Shown here piece after piece: positions 17,505 to 31,431 of a stretch of DNA of 64,000 nucleotides. A program made the translations under genes and the position numbers. Numbering within the stretch: the stretch's first letter is position 1; every line of letters starts with the position of its first letter. Below the pieces are notes generated by a model. That model searched no databases, had not been told where the DNA came from, and saw nothing but the letters and a program-made list of their open reading frames with translations. Origin of the DNA: Gemmatimonadota bacterium (GTDB lineage Bacteria; Gemmatimonadota; Gemmatimonadetes; Longimicrobiales; Gaopeijiaceae); NCBI GenBank assembly GCA_022822325.1, contig JAJEBW010000005.1:1-64000 (forward strand). Reading direction: 5' to 3'.

Positions 17505-19528
17505 GGATCCGCGTTCCGGGGGACAAGTCGGTCGCCCAGCGCGCTCTGATTCTGGGGGCAATGGCGGCGGGGAGGAGTCGCATCGCGGACTTCCCGCGCG
17601 CCGCCGATCCTCTCGCGACCGCCGCGGCTCTTGCGCGGCTCGGAGTCTCCATCGAGGGGATCGGGGGACCGGAAACGGGCGAACTCCGCATCGAAGGAAC
17701 CGGTCGGCGCGGCTGGCTCCAACCCGACGCCGCCCTCGATCTGCGCAACAGCGGGACCGGCGCCCGTCTTCTGGCGGGGGCGCTCGCCGCGCAACCTCTG
17801 GACGCCCTTCTCACCGGCGACGATTCGCTCTCGGCGCGCCCCATGAACCGGATCGCCGGGCCGCTCGGGCGGATGGGCGCGCGGGTCGATTTCCCCCGCC
17901 TTCCCGGTCGCCTCCCCATGCGGATCCGCGGCGGCGCGCTCCGGCCCATTCGCCATGACGGCCGGGTCGCGAGCGCGCAGGTCAAGAGCGCGATTCTTCT
18001 CGCCGCGGCCGGGGCGGGCATCCCCGTCGAGGTGCGCGAGTCCGGACGTTCCCGCGACCACACCGAACGGATGCTGGAGACGATGGGCGCCGGACTGGAG
18101 GAGGGGTGGCGCGGAGGAAGCTGGGCCGTGCGGCTGAAGGATCCCCCCGACAGGCTGGCTCCCCTTGAGATGACGGTGCCGGGGGATTTTTCCTCGGCGG
18201 CCTTCTTCATTGCGTGGGCGGCGTTGGCGGATCTGCCGAGGCCGCTCGCGATCCGCTCCGTCGGGCTGAATCCGACCCGCACCGGACTGCTCCCCGTGCT
18301 GGAGCGGATGGGGGTGCGCTGCGAGATCGCGCCGCGCGGGGGGGGCGGTGTGGATGGGGTCGCGGGGGAGCGGATCGGGGATGTGCGGGCGGGCGGGGTG
18401 GGCGGGGAGCCGCTGCGGGGGGTGGAGGTGGGGGGCGGGGAGATCCCGGGAATGATCGACGAGGTGCCGGTGCTGGCGGTGTTGGCGGCGCGCGCGGCCG
18501 GGGTGACGCGGATTTCCGGCGCGGCCGAGCTGCGGGTGAAGGAATCGGACCGTCTGGCGGCGCTCACCGCCAATCTCCGCGCCATCGGGGTGGAGGTGGA
18601 GGAATACCCCGACGGGCTTGCCATTCGGGGAACCCGGCGGCCGCTCGCGGGGCGCATCCGTTGCTTTCGCGACCACCGCATGGCGATGGCCTTCGGAGTC
18701 CTGGGCGCCACCCCCGGCTGCCGGATCGAAATCGACGATCCCGGAGTGGCCGACGTCAGCTTCCCCGGTTTCCGCGAACTCCTCGCCCGGGTGCGCGGCC
18801 ATGCCTCCGCCCCCCCATCCCGTCCCCCGCCCCCCGCCCCCCTTCCGGAAGGCTGCGTCGTCGTCGCGATCGACGGGTCGGCCGGTGCGGGAAAGTCCAC
18901 CACCGCCGCCGCCGCCGCCGCTCGTCTCGGCTTCCGCCACCTCGACTCCGGAGCGCTCTATCGCGCGGTCACCCTTGCCCTGCTGCGCTCGCCGCGCGGC
19001 CTCGAAGATCTCGAGAGCGCGACCGCCGCCGAACTGGAGGCGCTGGACATCTCGGCCACCTGGCGAGGCGCCGGGCTGGAGGTGCGGATTCGGGGCGAAA
19101 AGGTCGCCGACGCGGAGCTGCGGAGCGACCGGGTGACGGCTGCGGTGTCGCGCGTGGCGGCGGTTCCGGCGGTGCGCGCCCACCTGGTCGAGCTGCAGCG
19201 CGAAGCGGCCGCGCCCCCGGGTCTGGTGGCCGAGGGACGCGACATGGCCACGGTCATCTTCCCCGATGCGCAGGTCAAGGTCCATCTGGACGCCGATCTC
19301 GAGGAGCGGGCCCGCCGCCGGATCGCGCAGCGCGGGGGCGATGCCGGTCCGGCCGCCACCCGGATCGAGGCCGGCCGGCTGGCGCGCAGGGACCATCTCG
19401 ACTCCACCCGCGCCGCCGCGCCGCTCAGCCGTGCCCCGGGCGCGGTCACAATCGACACCACCCATCTCGGCCCCGAAGCCCAAACCGAGGCCGTCGTGCG
19501 TCTGACACTCCCCTTCACCGGCGCCTGA
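17483..19528 (+). CDS. aroA-cmk: Fused 3-phosphoshikimate 1-carboxyvinyltransferase / cytidylate kinase
   Basis: N-terminus RIRVPGDKSVAQRALILGAMAAG, LRNSGTGARLLAG, ELRVKESDRL (EPSPS), then VVAIDGSAGAGKSTTAAAAAARLGFRHLDSGALYRAVTLALL and VAEGRDMATVIFPDA (CMP kinase) in one frame. Confidence 0.95.
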   Translation: MGRRDGLRIRVPGDKSVAQRALILGAMAAGRSRIADFPRAADPLATAAALARLGVSIEGIGGPETGELRIEGTGRRGWLQPDAALDLRNSGTGARLLAGALAAQPLDALLTGDDSLSARPMNRIAGPLGRMGARVDFPRLPGRLPMRIRGGALRPIRHDGRVASAQVKSAILLAAAGAGIPVEVRESGRSRDHTERMLETMGAGLEEGWRGGSWAVRLKDPPDRLAPLEMTVPGDFSSAAFFIAWAALADLPRPLAIRSVGLNPTRTGLLPVLERMGVRCEIAPRGGGGVDGVAGERIGDVRAGGVGGEPLRGVEVGGGEIPGMIDEVPVLAVLAARAAGVTRISGAAELRVKESDRLAALTANLRAIGVEVEEYPDGLAIRGTRRPLAGRIRCFRDHRMAMAFGVLGATPGCRIEIDDPGVADVSFPGFRELLARVRGHASAPPSRPPPPAPLPEGCVVVAIDGSAGAGKSTTAAAAAARLGFRHLDSGALYRAVTLALLRSPRGLEDLESATAAELEALDISATWRGAGLEVRIRGEKVADAELRSDRVTAAVSRVAAVPAVRAHLVELQREAAAPPGLVAEGRDMATVIFPDAQVKVHLDADLEERARRRIAQRGGDAGPAATRIEAGRLARRDHLDSTRAAAPLSRAPGAVTIDTTHLGPEAQTEAVVRLTLPFTGA

Positions 19529-19681
19529 CGCTATCTTCCACGACTATACCTGTGATCCCCGGCCGCGTGCGGGACGGCCCGCCGATCACCCTTTTTCCAC
19601 CGGCTCCAGCGACGATCCCGCACACTTCACACCGCTGGATCAGCAGGAGCGTCGGTCTTTGCGCCGACGAAGTGCAAGCAG

Positions 19682-21481
19682 ATGAACGATTTGCGTAACA
19701 CGGAACCGGTCTCCGGCGAGACCGGCGCGGACCCCGGCGGCGCGGTTGCGGCCGACCTGGATGCGGGCGGCGGCATCTCGCCCGAAATTCTTCACGATTC
19801 CTACGGGGAGGAGGAGCTCGACGTCACCCGGGAGGACTTCGAGGCCCTGCTCTCCGACTACCAGAGCGTGCGCGGCACGATCAAGGAGGGCGAGATCGTC
19901 CAGGCCCGGGTTCTGCGGGTCACCGAAAGCTCGGCCATCCTGGAGTGCGGTTTCAAGAGCGAGGGCGAGGTGCCCCTCGACGAGTTCAAGTCCCCCGGGG
20001 AGATCGTGCCGGGGCTGGAGGTCGAAGTCCTTCTCGAGCGCCTGGAGGACGAAGAGGGCGTCGTCGTCCTTTCCAAGAAGAAGGCCGATTTCCTCCGCGT
20101 CTGGGAGAAGATCCGCGAGGCCTACGACAACGACGAGCCGGTCAAGGGGCTCCTCACCCGCAAGATCAAGGGCGGAGTCACCGTCGACATCATGGGGGTG
20201 GACGCCTTTCTTCCGGGATCCCAGATCGCGCTCCGGCGGGTCCCGAACATCGAGGATCTGATCGGCCGCCAGTACGACTTCAAGATCATCAAGCTCAACA
20301 AGCGCCGCCGCAACATCGTGGTCTCGCGGCGCGTCATCCTGGAGCGCGAGCGCCAGCGCCAGCGGGCCACCCTCGTCAAGGAGCTGATCAACGGCCAGGT
20401 CCGCGAGGGCGTGGTCAAGAACATCACCGAATTCGGAGCCTTCATCGACCTGGGCGGACTCGACGGTCTCCTGCACATCACCGACATGTCGTGGGGACGC
20501 GTCGGGCACCCCTCCGAGGTCGTCACCGTCGGCGAGCGCATGGATGTCAAGGTCCTCGACATCGACTGGGACCGCGAGCGCATCTCGTTGGGTCTCAAGC
20601 AGTTGCTCCCCTATCCCTGGACCGACATCGAGGAGCGCTATCCGATTGGGGCGCGGGTGCGCGGCCGGGTTGTGTCGATCACGAACTACGGTGCCTTCGT
20701 GGAGCTGCAGAAGGGGGTCGAGGGGCTGGTTCACATCTCGGAGATGTCCTGGACGCGCAGCGTGAAGCACCCGTCGCGACTGGTGTCGATCGGCGACGAG
20801 ATCGACACCGTGATCCTCAAGGTCGATCCGCGCAACGAGAAGATCTCGCTCGGGATCAAGCAGATCCAGGAGGATCCCTGGCTCTCGCTGCCGCTCAAGT
20901 ATCCCGCCGGAACCCGCATCAGCGGAACGGTGCGCAACCTCACCACCTTCGGCGCCTTCGTGGAGGTCGAGCCCGGAATCGACGGTCTGGTCCACGTCTC
21001 CGACATGAGTTGGACGAAGCGGGTCGAGCACCCGTCGGAGGTCGTCCAGAAGGGCGAGCCGATCGAGGTGCAGGTTCTGCACGTGGATGGCGACAACAAG
21101 CGGATCTCGCTGGGGCTGAAGCAGCTCTACGACGATCCGTGGCCGGTCCTGGTGGTCCGTTACGGACGGGGTCACGAGCAGGAGGGCAGGGTCGTCCGCG
21201 TCCAGGAGAAGGGACTGGTCGTGGACCTCGAAGAGGGTGTGGAGGGCTATGTGCCCGCCTCCCACAGCGCCGTCCCGCCTTCGGCGCTGGCCGAGCGCTA
21301 CCAGGCCGGGACGCGGGTGCCGGTGCGAGTGATCAATGCCGACCAGGAGGAGCGTCGCATCGTTCTCGAGGTGCTGGAGGCGCCTGAACGCCCGGCTCCC
21401 GAGGCCGAAGAGGAGCCCCCCGCGCCCGAGGAATCCGGGGAGGGGGCGCCCGCGCCGGAAGAAGAGGAAGTGGATGAGTGA
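19682..21481 (+). CDS. rpsA: 30S ribosomal protein S1
   Basis: Several S1 domains, e.g. GVVKNITEFGAFIDLGGLDGLLHITDMSWGRVGHPSEVV, GRVVSITNYGAFVELQKGVEGLVHISEMSW. Confidence 0.97.
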   Translation: MNDLRNTEPVSGETGADPGGAVAADLDAGGGISPEILHDSYGEEELDVTREDFEALLSDYQSVRGTIKEGEIVQARVLRVTESSAILECGFKSEGEVPLDEFKSPGEIVPGLEVEVLLERLEDEEGVVVLSKKKADFLRVWEKIREAYDNDEPVKGLLTRKIKGGVTVDIMGVDAFLPGSQIALRRVPNIEDLIGRQYDFKIIKLNKRRRNIVVSRRVILERERQRQRATLVKELINGQVREGVVKNITEFGAFIDLGGLDGLLHITDMSWGRVGHPSEVVTVGERMDVKVLDIDWDRERISLGLKQLLPYPWTDIEERYPIGARVRGRVVSITNYGAFVELQKGVEGLVHISEMSWTRSVKHPSRLVSIGDEIDTVILKVDPRNEKISLGIKQIQEDPWLSLPLKYPAGTRISGTVRNLTTFGAFVEVEPGIDGLVHVSDMSWTKRVEHPSEVVQKGEPIEVQVLHVDGDNKRISLGLKQLYDDPWPVLVVRYGRGHEQEGRVVRVQEKGLVVDLEEGVEGYVPASHSAVPPSALAERYQAGTRVPVRVINADQEERRIVLEVLEAPERPAPEAEEEPPAPEESGEGAPAPEEEEVDE

Positions 21482-22932
21482 GGGACGACTCGCCTTCCCG
21501 TGAGACCGTTGGACCGTCGCGCGCAGGGGCTGTGAGCGTCCGGGTCGCGACCCCTCGGTCGCATGCCGCGCTGCTGGCGCTGGCGCTGGCCGGGTGTGTG
21601 CTCGGCGGCGGCGGGCCGTCGCGCTCCGGGGCGCCGGGAGAGGCCGCGGTTCCCGTTCCGCCCGGCGATCCACCGACGAATGCGGGTGCGGCCGGCGATT
21701 CGGCCGCGGCGGCCGGCCAGGGATCCGGGGCGCCGGACGCCGCCGAAGTCCCGCCGCGCCGGTCCCCCTCCGAGCGGCTGGTCATTGGCGCGATTCTGCC
21801 GGTGACCGGATCGCCCTCCAACCGCGAGTACGCCCGGCTCTTCCTGGAAGGGGTCGAGGTGGCGGCCACGCTGGCGCGGCGCGAGGGATTCCGCGTCGAG
21901 TTCGTCGTCGAGGACAACCAGGGAACGCCCTCCGGCACCGTCCGCAGCCTTTCGGCGCTCCTCGCCCGGGGGGCCGAGGCGGTTCTGGGGCCGCTGGCGG
22001 AGGGGAATCTGGATGCGGTGGCGCGCGCCGTCCCGGAGGGAGTCGCCGTCCTCTCCCCGACCGCATCGCGGCTGCCGGAGGGACGCCCCGGGGTGTACAG
22101 CCTGGGGATGGGGGACCCGGGGGCGGGAAGCGCGCTCGCCCGAGCCCTCGCCGCGACCGGTCACAGCGATGCCGTCGCGATCCACCCGTTGCGTCCCGTG
22201 CATTCGCTTCAGGCGGATGCCTTCGCCGACGCCTTTCTCGCGACCGGGGGGATCGTGCGCCGCCGGATCGCCTATGAGCCGGGAACCACCACCTTCGGGG
22301 AGCAGTTGGCCGAGACGCGCTCGCTCGGTCCGGAAGCGCTCGTCGTCATCGCGCCGCCGGAGGACATCGAACTGCTCGCGCCGCAGATCGCCTTCTACGG
22401 GTTGGACACGCTTGGAATCCAGGTGGCGGGCACGAGCGGATGGGCAACCCCTTCGGTCCTCGAGTCCGTCGAGCCGCGCCACACCGACGGCGTCATCGCG
22501 GTCAGCACCCTGTCCCCCGGCGACGCGCCCAATCCCGGCACCGACTTCGTGACCGCCTACGAGGAACACTTCCGGCGCACGCTTCGCAGTCCGGTCCCGG
22601 CTTCCGGATTCGACCTCTTTCGCCTCGCGGTGGATGCCTGGCAGCGGAGCTCGCCCGCCTCCGGGGGAATCGCTGCGGCCATCGCCGCCACCGAAGGCTT
22701 CGCGGGAGCCACCGGTGCCTGGTCGCTGGAGGATGGCCGGCTGGCGCGCGAGTTCCATCCCGTGCGGATTCGCGACCGGAGGCTTCACCCGCTGGAGTCC
22801 GATGAACCGCCCCGGCAGTCGCGAAGGCCGCCGCCATCCGCCCACGCCGGGTGGAGGGAGGCCATCGCGCAGCGGTCCGCGGCGGGCCGGCCCTCGCGGT
22901 CGGTCGGCGAGCGGGGAACGACCGCAAGATGA
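21478..22932 (+). CDS. Periplasmic binding protein-like lipoprotein (LivK / PBP-activator type), GTG start
   Basis: [13 protein letters not shown] lipobox; [53 protein letters not shown]; 4-nt overlap with rpsA. Confidence 0.85.
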   Translation: MRDDSPSRETVGPSRAGAVSVRVATPRSHAALLALALAGCVLGGGGPSRSGAPGEAAVPVPPGDPPTNAGAAGDSAAAAGQGSGAPDAAEVPPRRSPSERLVIGAILPVTGSPSNREYARLFLEGVEVAATLARREGFRVEFVVEDNQGTPSGTVRSLSALLARGAEAVLGPLAEGNLDAVARAVPEGVAVLSPTASRLPEGRPGVYSLGMGDPGAGSALARALAATGHSDAVAIHPLRPVHSLQADAFADAFLATGGIVRRRIAYEPGTTTFGEQLAETRSLGPEALVVIAPPEDIELLAPQIAFYGLDTLGIQVAGTSGWATPSVLESVEPRHTDGVIAVSTLSPGDAPNPGTDFVTAYEEHFRRTLRSPVPASGFDLFRLAVDAWQRSSPASGGIAAAIAATEGFAGATGAWSLEDGRLAREFHPVRIRDRRLHPLESDEPPRQSRRPPPSAHAGWREAIAQRSAAGRPSRSVGERGTTAR

Positions 22933-24479
22933 CGCACCGCGCAGCGCTCGAGCGACTGGAAAGGCTCGGGCGCGAGGCCCGCGAGGGAGGCGGGGCCGCC
23001 CGTCTGAAGGCTCAGCGCGCCCGCGGCAAGCTCTCGGCGCGCGAACGAATCGATCTTCTCCTGGACCCCGATTCCTTCGTCGAGCTCGACCGTTTCGTCA
23101 CGCACCGCTCCACCGACTTCGGACTGGCCGGCCGCCGGGTCCTCGGCGATGGCGTCATTACCGGCTACGGCACGATCCGGGGCCGTCTGGTCTACCTCTT
23201 CTCGCAGGACTTCACCGTCTTCGGCGGTTCGCTGAGCGAGGCCCACGCCGAGAAGATCGTCAAGATCCAGGAGCTGGCGCTGAAGAACGGGGCGCCGGTC
23301 GTGGGTCTCAACGATTCCGGCGGCGCGCGCATTCAGGAGGGCGTGATCTCGCTGGGAGGCTACGCCGACATCTTCCTTCGCAACACTCTGGCCTCGGGGG
23401 TCATCCCGCAGATCAGCGTGATTCTGGGGCCCTGCGCGGGCGGCGCGGTCTATTCCCCCGCCATCACCGACCTGGTGTACATGGTGCGCGGCACCAGCTT
23501 CATGTTCGTGACCGGGCCCGAGGTGGTGAAGACGGTCACCCACGAGGACATCGACAAGGAGGGCCTGGGCGGCGCCGACGTGCACGCCTCGGTCTCGGGA
23601 GTGGCGCACTTCGCGCACGACAGCGAGGCCGAATCGCTTGCCGCCGTGCGGGAACTCTTTCGCTTCATCCCGGCCAACAACGCCGAGCGGCCTCCCCGGG
23701 GCGAGAGCGACGATCCGCACGACCGCCGGAGCGCGAGGTTGCTGGAAATCGTCCCGGAGAGTCCCAATCGCCCCTACGACATCGTCGATCTGATCCGCGA
23801 GGTGATCGACGACGGCGCCTTCTACGAGGTCCACGCCGGATTCGCCCGGAATCTGGTCACCGGACTCGCTCACCTGGGCGGACATTCGGTGGGGATCGTC
23901 GCCAATCAACCCGCGGTGCTGGCCGGCGTCCTCGACATCGACAGCTCCGACAAGGGCGCCCGCTTCGTCCGCTTCTGCGACGCCTTCAACATCCCCCTCG
24001 TCGTCTTCGAGGACGTGCCGGGGTTTCTGCCGGGGGTCGGCCAGGAACACGGGGGAATTATCCGCCACGGCGCCAAGCTGCTCTACGCCTTCTGCGAAGC
24101 GACCGTCCCCAAGGTCACGGTGATTGCGCGCAAGGCCTACGGCGGCGCCTACGATGTGATGAATTCGAAGCATGTGCGAGGCGACGTCAACCTCGCCTGG
24201 CCCTGGGCCGAGATCGCGGTGATGGGGCCGAAGGGCGCCGTCGAAATCCTCTTCCGCAGGGAGATCGCCGACGCGGACGACCCCGGGGCCGCCATCGAGG
24301 CCAGGATGGCCGAATACCGCGAGAAGTTCGCGCACCCCTTCATTGCGGCGGCCCGCGGTTTCGTCGACGATGTGATCGATCCGCGCGACACCCGTCCGCG
24401 GCTGATCAATGCCCTGGACATGCTGTCCTCCAAGCGCGATGCGAATCCGCCGAAGAAGCACGGCAACATTCCCCTGTAG
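22929..24479 (+). CDS. pccB: Acyl-CoA (propionyl-CoA) carboxylase, carboxyltransferase subunit
   Basis: [75 protein letters not shown]. Confidence 0.96.
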   Translation: MTHRAALERLERLGREAREGGGAARLKAQRARGKLSARERIDLLLDPDSFVELDRFVTHRSTDFGLAGRRVLGDGVITGYGTIRGRLVYLFSQDFTVFGGSLSEAHAEKIVKIQELALKNGAPVVGLNDSGGARIQEGVISLGGYADIFLRNTLASGVIPQISVILGPCAGGAVYSPAITDLVYMVRGTSFMFVTGPEVVKTVTHEDIDKEGLGGADVHASVSGVAHFAHDSEAESLAAVRELFRFIPANNAERPPRGESDDPHDRRSARLLEIVPESPNRPYDIVDLIREVIDDGAFYEVHAGFARNLVTGLAHLGGHSVGIVANQPAVLAGVLDIDSSDKGARFVRFCDAFNIPLVVFEDVPGFLPGVGQEHGGIIRHGAKLLYAFCEATVPKVTVIARKAYGGAYDVMNSKHVRGDVNLAWPWAEIAVMGPKGAVEILFRREIADADDPGAAIEARMAEYREKFAHPFIAAARGFVDDVIDPRDTRPRLINALDMLSSKRDANPPKKHGNIPL

Positions 24480-24623
24480 CCCCTTGCTCCCGGTCCCCCG
24501 CCTTGCACTGTGCAACCCCTCCGTCCGGGGGGCGCGTCAGAAGATTCATGCAGCTTCGGGCCGGGTGGCCCGGCCGGACTCGGGACCGGTTTGGCTGCGC
24601 AAATCCACGGATGGAGGATTGAG

Positions 24624-25751
24624 ATGAAGGCGAAGCGGCGGCAGGCGAGAGAAGGGGAATGGCGGAATGGGCGAACCGGAGCGGCGGCGCTGGCCGGGGC
24701 CCTGGCCCTTCTGGCGGGGGCGACGGCGGGGGAGGCGCAGAACCCGACCTTTCGGATCGAGTGCGCGCGCGGAGGGGACTGCATCACGATGTGGGACGCC
24801 GACCTGATCACGATGCGGCCCCGGCTGGGGGTCTTCCTGGCGTCGGGCGACCAGGATGGCGGCGTGCGGGTGGCCGGCGTCTCGGAGGATGGACCGGCCG
24901 CGCGGGCGGGGATCCTCGAGGGCGATGTGATCGTGCGGTTCGCGGGACACGATCTGGCGGAACCGGTGCCGGAGGAGCTCGACAGGTTCGACGAGCGCCG
25001 GCTGATGCAGCGAAACCTCGAGAAGTTGCTTGCGGTTCCCGGAGTCGACACGGCCGATGCGCACCGGTCCTGGGAGGAATCGCTGCAAGTCGAGGTTCGG
25101 ATGGCCTGGACGGCGGTACGGCGTTTGCGATCGCTGCTGTCGGAAGTCGAGGAGGGAGACACCGTCGAGGTCGCCGTCGAGCGGGACGGCGAGGCGCTGA
25201 CCTTCCTGGTGAGTCCGGAGGTGTTGCCCTGGAGCTCGTTCAGCGTCGGAAACCTGAGGCTGGCGGATTCGCTGTCGATGGATTCTTTGCAGTTCCGCAT
25301 CCGCGAGGCGAACGAACGGATTCATGTGGCGACGCAAAACCTGCGCAACCTCGACGCATGGAGCGCCGACCTGTCTCGCGACCTCGACCTGGACCCCGAC
25401 GACTGGTTCGCCAATCTGTCGGTGCGCGCCCCCGGGGCCGACGCCTGGGCGCTCGTCGCCGGATTCCCCGATCTGGATCTCGTCGATCTGAATCCCGGAC
25501 TCGGCGCCTACTTCGGGACCAGCGAGGGCGTGCTGGTGGCCGAAATCGCCGAGGACTCGCCGCTCGGACTCCTGCCGGGCGATGTGGTGATCGACGTCGA
25601 TGGACGCAAGGTGGACGACGCGGCCGAACTGCGCCGGATCCTGGCGTCGTACCGGAGCGGAGAGGAGATCGTCTTTGCCATTCGGCGGGACGGCGAGGCG
25701 ATCACGGTGACCGGGCAGCGCGACGATCCCTCCCCACCCCGTCCCCGCTAG
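24624..25751 (+). CDS. Secreted PDZ-domain protein with two PDZ-like segments
   Basis: GVRVAGVSEDGPAARAGILEGDVIVRFAGHDL and GVLVAEIAEDSPLGLLPGDVVIDVDGRKVDDAAELRRILASYRSGEEIVFAIRRDG. Confidence 0.85.
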   Translation: MKAKRRQAREGEWRNGRTGAAALAGALALLAGATAGEAQNPTFRIECARGGDCITMWDADLITMRPRLGVFLASGDQDGGVRVAGVSEDGPAARAGILEGDVIVRFAGHDLAEPVPEELDRFDERRLMQRNLEKLLAVPGVDTADAHRSWEESLQVEVRMAWTAVRRLRSLLSEVEEGDTVEVAVERDGEALTFLVSPEVLPWSSFSVGNLRLADSLSMDSLQFRIREANERIHVATQNLRNLDAWSADLSRDLDLDPDDWFANLSVRAPGADAWALVAGFPDLDLVDLNPGLGAYFGTSEGVLVAEIAEDSPLGLLPGDVVIDVDGRKVDDAAELRRILASYRSGEEIVFAIRRDGEAITVTGQRDDPSPPRPR

Positions 25752-25973
25752 CGGTTTGCGGATCATGCCGAGTGCGCTTGGGGAGCGGTGGGGCACCGGG
25801 ACGGCATGGCGCGCCGCCGCATCGGTGGCCCGGCGATCGGGGCAGGGAGCCAGGCGGAGCGCACCGGTCCAGCACGGATTCGTGGCCGCTCGAACGCCGC
25901 TCGGCGCTGTGGCGCGCCGGGCGGAAGGGTGGATTCGCTCCAGCGCCGACCCGGATCCGCTGACCCGGCGGCC

Positions 25974-27511
<1,538 letters not shown>

Positions 27512-27515
<4 letters not shown>

Positions 27516-28050
27516 GGCCCCCGCGCAGGCCGGCCCCGTCGCGCTACCGGGTCGCGTTGGCGGGGGGCGTGCACAAGGTTGCGGTGCAGGGGGACGGCGC
27601 GGTGCTCCTGGACGACCTCCCCCGCCGGGCCGCGATCGCTCCCACGGGGGCGCCGGACGGATTCAAGCTGACCCTGGACTCGGTCGCGATCCCGGTCCGG
27701 GCGCGCAGCCGCGGTTCCGGCCAATGGGAGATCGAAGTGGGGGGGCGCGCGATCGCAGTCGAGGTTCTGGACGAGCGCCAGGCCCGGATTCGCGCGCTCT
27801 CGGGGGGGCGGGGGGAAAGGGGCGAAACGAAGCCGCTGGCGGCGCCGATGCCGGGACTCGTGGTGCAGGTGGCCGTGAGGGAGGGCGACATGGTCGCGGC
27901 CGGCGACAGGGTGATGATCGTCGAGGCCATGAAGATGGAAAACGAACTGCGCGCCGCCGGATCCGCGCGGGTGGCCCGGGTGAGGGTCGTCCCCGGCGAG
28001 GCGGTGGAGAAGGGACAGCTCCTCGTGGAGTTCGCCGCGGCGGAGCCGGC

Positions 28051-28054
<4 letters not shown>
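27512..28054 (+). CDS. Biotin carboxyl carrier protein (biotinyl domain), GTG start
   Basis: [47 protein letters not shown]: biotinylation EAMKMEN. Confidence 0.93.
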
Positions 28055-29775
<1,721 letters not shown>

Positions 29776-29880
29776 GGGATCGTCCATTGACCTGAGCGCT
29801 CTTCTTCCCACCTGATTCGCGCCGTTTGGAATTCCCGGTTTTCCGCGGGTTTGGCACGAGCGTTGCCAGGTGAGGAAAAG

Positions 29881-29946
29881 CGTAGGGTGTTGCGCGCGCA
29901 CCCGGGTCGTGCGGCCGCCATCCGGGCCGGCCCGCGCAGGGGCCGG
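29881..29946 (-). repeat. Dispersed repeat family 1, copy A (minus orientation)
   Basis: Reverse complement is CCGGCCCCTGCGCGGGCCGGCCCGGAT + GGCGGCCGCACGACCCGGGTGCGCGCGC; 27-bp core identical to the copies at 31432 and 60675. Confidence 0.85.
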
Positions 29947-30274
29947 AACGCGAGCGGCGCACATGGCAAACCGGCGTGAAGACTGTGCCGTCGCCCCGGC
30001 GTGGGCGGCGAATGCCCAGGCTGGCGCGAAGCGGCCATATGGCGGGCTGCGGGACGCGGCGTGGTGCGGCCGGCCGGTGGACCGGCCGAAACGAGTCCGC
30101 AAGCGGTCGTCATCTTTCGGACCCGAACCACCCTCGCCCTTGTCCTGCAGGTTGCGCGAGGGACCTCGGCCCCTTACTTTGCGTTCGACCCGCAGGTTCA
30201 TGAGCGAGCCGGGGTTGCAGTCAGCCCCGAGCCCACGATCTCGTCGATTTCACGAAAAAGAGAGGACACCCATC

Positions 30275-30808
30275 ATGAAGAATCAACTCCATTTTCTGAC
30301 CGCGGCTTTCGGCCTCGCCCTTGCCGTCATTGCGACGCCAGCGGCAGCGCAACAGATCTCCGAACAGGCCGTCATCGATGCGCAGAACACCTGGGGCGAG
30401 GGCATCGTCGCAATTTCCCAGGCTCACGCCGAGGGCGGCGACTATGTCGCTCGTGCGACGGAACACATCAATGACCTCTACGCATATGGCGAGACCGATG
30501 TCATGTTCAAGCCAACCATGGCAGCGGAAGATCAGTTCCGTGGAACATTTGACGGAGCTCTGAGCTATTTCATCGGCCGGGACGGAACGGAGGACAAAGG
30601 GTTCGCCATCTCCGGCTGGACCAATGTCCGGTGGGAGAACAACGGCATCTACACCAACGACACGTCCGCAATGGCCATGGGCAACTACTATTTCACAGGC
30701 CCGGACGGAAACGAGACAAAGGTTGAGTACACCTTTGGCTACGTCCTTGTTGACGGTGCCTTGAAGATCAATCTTCATCATTCGTCGCTGCCCTACAGCC
30801 CCGGATAG
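30275..30808 (+). CDS. Small secreted SnoaL/NTF2-like protein (proteobacterial type)
   Basis: MKNQLHFLTAAFGLALAVIATPAAAQQISEQAVIDAQNTWGEGIVAIS...ETKVEYTFGYVLVDGALKINLHHSSLPYSPG; visibly lower GC than neighbours. Family assignment is from memory. Confidence 0.7.
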   Translation: MKNQLHFLTAAFGLALAVIATPAAAQQISEQAVIDAQNTWGEGIVAISQAHAEGGDYVARATEHINDLYAYGETDVMFKPTMAAEDQFRGTFDGALSYFIGRDGTEDKGFAISGWTNVRWENNGIYTNDTSAMAMGNYYFTGPDGNETKVEYTFGYVLVDGALKINLHHSSLPYSPG

Positions 30809-30885
30809 TCGCGGAGGCCGGCTTTCGGGCCGCGCCCTTTGCAGGCACGGCCCGGTTTTCGCCACCGCGCGTCAACACCCTCGGG

Positions 30886-30933
30886 CAGGATTTCGTCGTC
30901 ATGGACATCCGCATGCCCGTCATGGACGCAAGC
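30886..30933 (+). pseudogene. Possible relic of a response-regulator receiver domain
   Basis: In-frame QDFVVMDIRMPVMDAS, typical of the phospho-acceptor loop (D-I-R-M-P-x-M-D), without a surrounding intact domain. Confidence 0.45.
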
Positions 30934-31092
30934 GAACATCCTCGTCCGCGCTGGCGTTTCGTGCCGTTCCCCGGCTCATCGTTTCCTTCCGGTTGAGCCA
31001 TGGCCCTGCGGGTTTCGGCATGGCGATGCGGTTGCCCCGACGTCGGGCCTTTATGAAACCGTTGGCAGTACAACTTCCATTTGGAGACCGAC

Positions 31093-31338
31093 ATGGCACA
31101 CACTTCCGATGCAGATCCACAGCATTTCCGCCCGGAGTACCTCGCTGGAATGATCAGGACCCTTGTCATCGCTCTCGGCGCAGCGGCAAGGCACGCCGGG
31201 ACTAGCAGCTCGTTGGACGCGGAACTTAAGAAGCTGCGACGCGTTGCCGAGAAAGAGCTGGACGGGCGTGAGCATTTCATCGACTACCACACCGGGAGCC
31301 TCCACGCGGCTGAGCAGATTCTGAAAGAGTTATACTAA
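31093..31338 (+). CDS. Small hypothetical protein
   Basis: MAHTSDADPQHFRPEYLAGMIRTLVIALGAAARHAGTSSSLDAELKKLRRVAEKELDGREHFIDYHTGSLHAAEQILKELY; coding-like composition but lower GC than neighbours. Confidence 0.45.
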   Translation: MAHTSDADPQHFRPEYLAGMIRTLVIALGAAARHAGTSSSLDAELKKLRRVAEKELDGREHFIDYHTGSLHAAEQILKELY

Positions 31339-31431
31339 GGCCGAGTCGCAGAGCAGGAGTGGGGCCCAAGACCACCGGCCTTCGCGCAAGGCCCCCCCCT
31401 CCCCCCTCCCCGCCATGCGACCCGCCGTCCC

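Noticed and set aside
30061-30090. Palindrome gccggccggtggaccggccg as a separate regulatory site
   Set aside because: GC-rich palindromes are frequent at this composition; no second copy or position-specific support was seen.
30275-30808. Annotating the small secreted protein as an enzyme (phosphoribosyl-AMP cyclohydrolase), as I recall for some relatives
   Set aside because: No catalytic motifs of HisI are present and it has a signal peptide; that label looks like annotation carry-over.
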